Of a DNA stretch of 64,000 nt, positions 60,235-64,000 are shown piece by piece. The translations under genes and the position numbers were made by a program. Positions within the stretch are counted from its first letter, which is position 1. Each line of letters opens with the position of its first letter. Origin of the DNA: Pseudomonas fluorescens (GTDB lineage Bacteria > Pseudomonadota > Gammaproteobacteria > Pseudomonadales > Pseudomonadaceae); NCBI RefSeq assembly GCF_001307275.1, contig NZ_CP012831.1, positions 5,510,501-5,574,500 of the forward strand, in the 5' to 3' direction. The notes under the pieces are model-generated. The model was not told the DNA's origin. It saw nothing but the letters and a program-made list of their open reading frames with translations, and searched no databases.

Positions 60235-61475
60235 GGTTGCTCGCTCTCCATCTGCACGTCTTGCAACAGCACGGCAAAGTCCTTGAGGGTCTGTTCATCC
60301 ACTTCGTTGCCATAGGTGTCCTGCCAGGCGCGGCTGAACAGTTCCTGCGGGCTGAGTTGATCCAGTTCCACCAGCGCGTTGCCGTCATCGGCACTGCCGG
60401 TGCCACCGTTGCCGGCGTACTCGGCGGCGATCCGCACCAAGCGCACGGCCTTGCCTTGCAGTGCGGTTTCAACCTGGTGGCGCAGGTCCGGCTGCGGTTC
60501 GTCGAGGCGCACCCGCACTTCCAGCCAGGGTTGGCGTTGGACGTCGGCCAACAGGTCGATGTCGGGCAGCTCCTTGAGTTGCCCAAGGATATCGGCCAGG
60601 GGGGCCGGGCCCAGGCGTTGCAGGTTGACAGCCCGGGGAATCAGGCGCGGTTCGACCTTGACCAGGGTTTCGCCGTCCAGGGTGATGTCGAGAATCTGAT
60701 GCTGGTAGCCAATTTCCGAGAATGACAGCGGGATCGGCGAGCCGCTGTAGCGGATGCGCTCTTCGCCGTTGACCTTCTGCGGTTTGTGCAAGTGGCCGAG
60801 GGCGACGTAGCTGATGCTCGGGCCGAACAGGCTGGCGGGCAGGGCCTCGGCGTTGCCGATGATCAGGCTGCGCTCGGAGTCCTCGGACACCGAACCGCCG
60901 GCCATGTGCGCATGACTGATGGCAATCAGCGCCTGGCCTTTCTTGCGCTTGCTGTTGGCCGCGGCGATCAGCCACTCATGCACCTGGCCGATACCCCGCA
61001 GGTAGTCGTCGCCCAGTTGCGCGCCGGTGACTTCGGCGGGACGCAGGAACGGCAGGGCCAGGCACCACGCCTTGACCTTGCCCTTGGCATCGGGCAATGG
61101 CAACAACAGGCGCTCGACGTCCAGTTGGCCGTCGTCCAGCCACAACACCCGGCCCAGGGCGTGGGTGCGCAAGCGTCGCATCAGCGGCGCAGGCAGTTCG
61201 ATTCGCGAGCCGGAGTCGTGGTTGCCGGCGATCATCACGATGGTCAGGTTGGCGTTTTGCTCATGGGCGCTGACGATGAAGTCGTAGAGCCGCTCCTGGG
61301 CTTTGACCGGCGGGTTGACGGTGTCGAAGATGTCACCGGCGATCAGCAGTACGTCGGGTTTTTCGTGGGTCAGCTGACGCAGCAGCCAGTCGAGGAAGCA
61401 GGCGTGTTCGAAATCGCGTTCCTGACCGTGCAGGTTTTGCCCCAGGTGCCAGTCGGAGGTGTGAAACAGACGCAA
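60231..61475 (-). CDS. sbcD: Exonuclease subunit SbcD (Mre11-like nuclease)
   Basis: A 414-aa Mn-dependent phosphoesterase. Motifs: DWHLG from residue 8, GDIFD (47-51), GNHDS (84-88), then ISHAHMAGG and ALGHLHKPQ for the remaining metal ligands. It is the nuclease partner of SbcC and first gene of sbcD-sbcC-gst. The gap upstream (61476-61820) holds a REPIN and a 9-bp tandem repeat. Confidence 0.96.
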   Translation of the reverse strand: MRLFHTSDWHLGQNLHGQERDFEHACFLDWLLRQLTHEKPDVLLIAGDIFDTVNPPVKAQERLYDFIVSAHEQNANLTIVMIAGNHDSGSRIELPAPLMRRLRTHALGRVLWLDDGQLDVERLLLPLPDAKGKVKAWCLALPFLRPAEVTGAQLGDDYLRGIGQVHEWLIAAANSKRKKGQALIAISHAHMAGGSVSEDSERSLIIGNAEALPASLFGPSISYVALGHLHKPQKVNGEERIRYSGSPIPLSFSEIGYQHQILDITLDGETLVKVEPRLIPRAVNLQRLGPAPLADILGQLKELPDIDLLADVQRQPWLEVRVRLDEPQPDLRHQVETALQGKAVRLVRIAAEYAGNGGTGSADDGNALVELDQLSPQELFSRAWQDTYGNEVDEQTLKDFAVLLQDVQMESEQP

Positions 61476-61598
61476 GGCAAACTCCAGAAAACAGATGATG
61501 GCCGCGGGGAAGAGAAGGGCGGCTAAAAGAAGGAGAGTTTACTGGGAAACGGGGGGGAGGACTTGTTCAACTTCATGGGATCTATTTGAACACGCCCC

Positions 61599-61689
61599 TG
61601 TGGCGAGGGAGCTTGCTCCCGCTGGGCTGCGCAGCGGCCCCTTTTTGCGATTGCTGCGCAATCGAGCGGGAGCAAGCTCCCTCGCCACA
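61599..61689. repeat. REPIN, family B
   Basis: Left copy from 61599 and inverted copy ending at 61689. Its right end (GCCACAAAA) runs straight into the tandem repeat that follows. Confidence 0.9.
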
Positions 61690-61809
61690 AAAGCCACAAA
61701 AGCCACAAAAGCTGCAAAAGCTGCAAAAGCTGCAAAAGCTGCAAAAGCTGCAAAAGCTGCAAAAGCTGCAAAAGCTGCAAAAGCTGCAAAAGCTGCAAAA
61801 GCTGCAAGA
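61684..61809 (+). repeat. 9-bp tandem repeat array
   Basis: Three units of GCCACAAAA (61684-61710), ten of GCTGCAAAA (61711-61800) and a decayed last unit to 61809. The first unit is the end of the REPIN. The array lies 12 bases beyond the batD stop and is 345 bases from any start codon of sbcD. Its translations (KAA or LLQ runs) are not genes. Confidence 0.95.
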
Positions 61810-61820
61810 CAAGGCGTGGG

Positions 61821-63458
61821 TTATTTGGGGTAAAGCGGTGGCAATCCCGAATCACCGGCCGCATCCAGCGCCCCTTCGGTGGGCGGGATGGTGCGGATCG
61901 CGCGCCACAGGTCTTCGCCTTGCCAATGCTGGCCGGTCTCGCTGTAGAGCGCGCCGTTGAGGCCGTCCAGGGCGTCGGACAGCGGCACGAAACGCGCCGC
62001 CATGTCGGCCAGGGTTTCCGGTTGCTGGCGGGCCCAGGCGTCCAGGGCCTGGCGGGTGGCGTGGGGGTCGTTGGCCAGGCAGGTGCGCTTGAGGTCGTCC
62101 AGCAGGGTGCGCGGGCTCGGTCCGGCCTGGGTCGAGCGCAGGATGGCCGGCTGCCAGCGGGCGCGCCACCACAAGCCAAAGCCGAGCAGCGTCGTGCAGG
62201 CCAGGATCAGGCTGCTCAGTTGCCAATACCACAGGGTCTCGCTGTCGACCGTCGTCACGATCTGCGCCGTGCCGGCGGGCGTATCCACCATCAGGCTCGG
62301 ATTGTTCGCCACCTGCAGGGTCCGCGCCGGGAGGCTGGTGCGGTCCAGGTGATCTTCCAGGGTGTTCCACCAGACCACCTCCACCGGTGGCAGCTCGATG
62401 GTGCCGCTGCGGTTGGGCACCAGCGCCTCGCGGTCTTCGCGGCTGCCCACCAGCCCGCGTTCACTGCTGCGGCTGCTGAGTACCGGCTGGTCCGGATAAC
62501 GTCGCAGGCCGTTGATCTCGGTGGCCGGCAGCGGTGGCAGTTGGGCGCTGGCCAGGCCTTCGGCTTCCAGGGTCAGGCTGCGGGTCAAGGAGTCGCCCAC
62601 CTGGCTGTGGGTCGGTTCCGGGCTCCAACTCTCGCTCAAGGACAGGCTGCGTGCCGGCAACCAAGGCACGTCGGCCGGGTAGCTGGCGGGCTTGGGCTTG
62701 ACGCTCAGTTGCAGGAGCTCGGAGCTTACCCGCATCAATTGGCCGGGCTTGGGACCCGAAGGGGCTGCGTCCTGGGCCACCGGTTCGACCAGGGTGGCGC
62801 TGAAGGTCTGGGCCGGGATCGTCAGCTCACCGCTACGTTGCGGGTAGATGCCATAACGCAGCTCGATCACGCCGTGGCGCACATCGTTGATGACCTTTTC
62901 ATAGGTGCGCGATTCGCCCAGTTGTTCGGTGCGGGCATCGGGGATGTGCAGTGGCGTCAGGCTGCTGTCGTCGTACAGCGACACCGAATGGTAGATGCGC
63001 AATGTCAGGATTGCCTGGGCCTGCACATACACCTGGGTCTGGTCGAGGCTGGCCTCGATGAACACCGGTGCCAGGGTCCCGGACGCATTGCGGGTTTCGC
63101 TTTCGATGACTTGCAAGGTGATCGGCTGGCTGGTCACTTCACCCAGTTGCAGCGGGGGAATGATCACGGTGCCGCTCTGGCGCGGCAGCAGGGTGACGAT
63201 CCAGCGGGTGGTGGCGCGGTTCTCGCCGTCGAGGGTCGTCAACTGGTTGACCTGACGGGTGCCGCGCACATCGAACAAGGCCTGGAGCGGGCCCAGGTCG
63301 GGTTTGCCGAACAGCGTGGCGTCGTTGGATTCCAGGGTCAGCTCCACCGTTTCCCCTGAGTTCAGGCGGCTGCGGTCCACACTGGCCGTCAGCTGTGCAG
63401 CCTGGGTTCCAGAGGCCCAGAGCAGCAAGACGAGGAGGTAGGCGGTGAAGCGGGTCAT
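61821..63458 (-). CDS. BatD-like protein (oxygen-tolerance/Bat operon)
   Basis: A 545-aa protein. The signal peptide MTRFTAYLLVLLLWASGTQA is followed by beta-rich domains (about 20-420; TASVDRSRLNSGETVELTLE opening), a single transmembrane segment near 425-445 (WQLSSLILACTTLLGFGLWW) and a short cytoplasmic tail. It is the BatD component of the Bat/MoxR-VWA cluster, thought to form an envelope complex in stress tolerance. Its start overlaps the upstream Bat gene by four bases. Confidence 0.9.
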   Translation of the reverse strand: MTRFTAYLLVLLLWASGTQAAQLTASVDRSRLNSGETVELTLESNDATLFGKPDLGPLQALFDVRGTRQVNQLTTLDGENRATTRWIVTLLPRQSGTVIIPPLQLGEVTSQPITLQVIESETRNASGTLAPVFIEASLDQTQVYVQAQAILTLRIYHSVSLYDDSSLTPLHIPDARTEQLGESRTYEKVINDVRHGVIELRYGIYPQRSGELTIPAQTFSATLVEPVAQDAAPSGPKPGQLMRVSSELLQLSVKPKPASYPADVPWLPARSLSLSESWSPEPTHSQVGDSLTRSLTLEAEGLASAQLPPLPATEINGLRRYPDQPVLSSRSSERGLVGSREDREALVPNRSGTIELPPVEVVWWNTLEDHLDRTSLPARTLQVANNPSLMVDTPAGTAQIVTTVDSETLWYWQLSSLILACTTLLGFGLWWRARWQPAILRSTQAGPSPRTLLDDLKRTCLANDPHATRQALDAWARQQPETLADMAARFVPLSDALDGLNGALYSETGQHWQGEDLWRAIRTIPPTEGALDAAGDSGLPPLYPK

Positions 63459-64000
63459 GGGGTTTTTCCCTGGGCCTGATGGCTTTGCTGTTCATACCAG
63501 AATTTACGCCTGAGCAGCTCGCCGGGATTGTCCGGGATCTGGCGCAGCCATTGTTCCATGGCCTGGCGTTGTTCTTCTTCATTGCGCTGGCCGGCGGCGG
63601 GACGCAGCGGCGGCGTGGTGGTCTGCTCGTCGGGCAGCTCGCTGCCCGGCACATCCTGGGCGGTGGGCGCTTGCGCGGTCCGTGGCGGCTGGGATTCGTC
63701 CGGTGTCGCGGTGGCCTCGGTGGAGGGTTGGCCCTCTTCTGAAGATTGACTCGTCGAAGTGCTATCCGGCGTTTGCTCGCCCTGGCCCGGTTCCTCGCGT
63801 TCGGCGGGCTTGGGCTCTGGTGTCGGTGGTGCCTGTTCGTTCAACAGGCTCTGCACCAGGGCCTTGTTGGTCTGGGCCGGGCGCAGGTCGGGTTGCAATT
63901 CCAGGGCTTGTTCATAGGCGTCCAGTGCGGCTTCCAGCTCACCGCTGCGAGCCAGGGCGTTGCCGCGATTGTAGTGGGCACGGGCGTCGTTGCCTTCGGC
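63455..64000 (-). CDS. VWA/TPR Bat protein, C-terminal part (BatB/BatC-like), cut by window edge
   Basis: Only the 3' part, about 180 codons, is inside the window; the start lies beyond 64000. A TPR unit is visible (ARAHYNRGNALARSGELEAA, then DAYEQALELQPD). A long Pro/Glu/Ser/Thr-rich linker follows, then a basic QWLRQIPDNPGELLRRKFWYE end. This layout is the TPR tail of the VWA-TPR (BatB-BatC) proteins of Pseudomonas. Its stop overlaps the batD start (ATGA). Confidence 0.82.
   Translation of the reverse strand, partial: AEGNDARAHYNRGNALARSGELEAALDAYEQALELQPDLRPAQTNKALVQSLLNEQAPPTPEPKPAEREEPGQGEQTPDSTSTSQSSEEGQPSTEATATPDESQPPRTAQAPTAQDVPGSELPDEQTTTPPLRPAAGQRNEEEQRQAMEQWLRQIPDNPGELLRRKFWYEQQSHQAQGKTP

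Noticed and set aside
61599..61809. Possible CRISPR-like array.
   Set aside because: Units are 9 bp with no spacers, and the neighbouring element is a palindromic REPIN; no cas gene is present.
61495..61833. A KAA-repeat protein and an LLQ-repeat protein encoded by the 9-bp array.
   Set aside because: The frames exist only because a 9-mer repeat and a REPIN have no stops; no start context or conserved part.

Overview
The window is chromosomal DNA from a fluorescent pseudomonad, most likely the Pseudomonas fluorescens complex. Three things point there: high GC with strong third-position bias, which opens long antisense frames over almost every gene; gene neighbourhoods shared with other Pseudomonas (mltD-gloB-methyltransferase-rnhA-dnaQ, an npp peptide importer joined to fabI, nadK-phosphatase-rhomboid-YeaC-DUF2797-pepN, the Bat genes); and about eighteen intergenic loci of two REP families typical of this group. 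These are family A (GCGAGCAAGCTCGCTCCCAC) and family B (GCGAGGGAGCTTGCTCCCGC), mostly as inverted pairs (REPINs). No rRNA, tRNA, CRISPR array, intact IS or prophage was seen.

Region by region. 1-8.4 kb: small housekeeping and stress genes (DUF1289 protein, a tandem universal stress protein behind a perfect ANR/FNR box, miaE, a GFA protein flanked by two near-identical REPINs, the alkylation-repair pair ada-alkA, a secreted Gly-rich protein, a LysE exporter with an AraC regulator, and a GAF-GGDEF cyclase). 8.4-16.6 kb: one leftward operon, nppA1-nppA2-nppB-nppC-nppD-fabI. 16.9-21.6 kb: mltD, gloB, a methyltransferase, rnhA, dnaQ. 21.8-24.4 kb: a streptothricin-acetyltransferase-like GNAT, a LysR regulator, a small protein and a ChrR-like flavoreductase. 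24.6-28 kb: an accessory patch with a 962-aa Ig-like repeat protein whose 3' end is AT-richer than its body, followed by 24-bp tandem repeats. 28-29.7 kb: arsR-arsB. 29.8-37.6 kb: a DUF1853 gene and the nadK-to-pepN operon. 38-41.4 kb: a BNR/YCF48-like exported protein with an RND/MMPL permease. 41.6-46.3 kb: a 1562-aa dermonecrotic-toxin-like (DUF6543-type) protein. 46.5-55.2 kb: a sugar-acid catabolon (FadR-type GntR regulator, IlvD/Edd dehydratase, MFS carrier, AraD1/GguC hydratase, 2,5-dioxovalerate dehydrogenase), followed by a signal-peptide-bearing lactonase. 55.3-64 kb: two tiny secreted peptides, a GST, sbcC-sbcD, and the start of the Bat operon, cut by the window edge.

How the genes work together. 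The catabolon can take an imported pentonic acid to 2-oxoglutarate. Two sites matching the FadR-family operator TNGTNNNACNA lie between its divergent arms. The Npp system imports peptides and is known from P. aeruginosa as the entry route for peptidyl-nucleoside antibiotics. ada/alkA and sbcDC are DNA-repair units. The best candidates for undescribed biology are the mosaic Ig-like protein, the large toxin-like protein with no visible immunity gene, and the exported lactonase next to a sugar-acid pathway that lacks its own sugar dehydrogenase.
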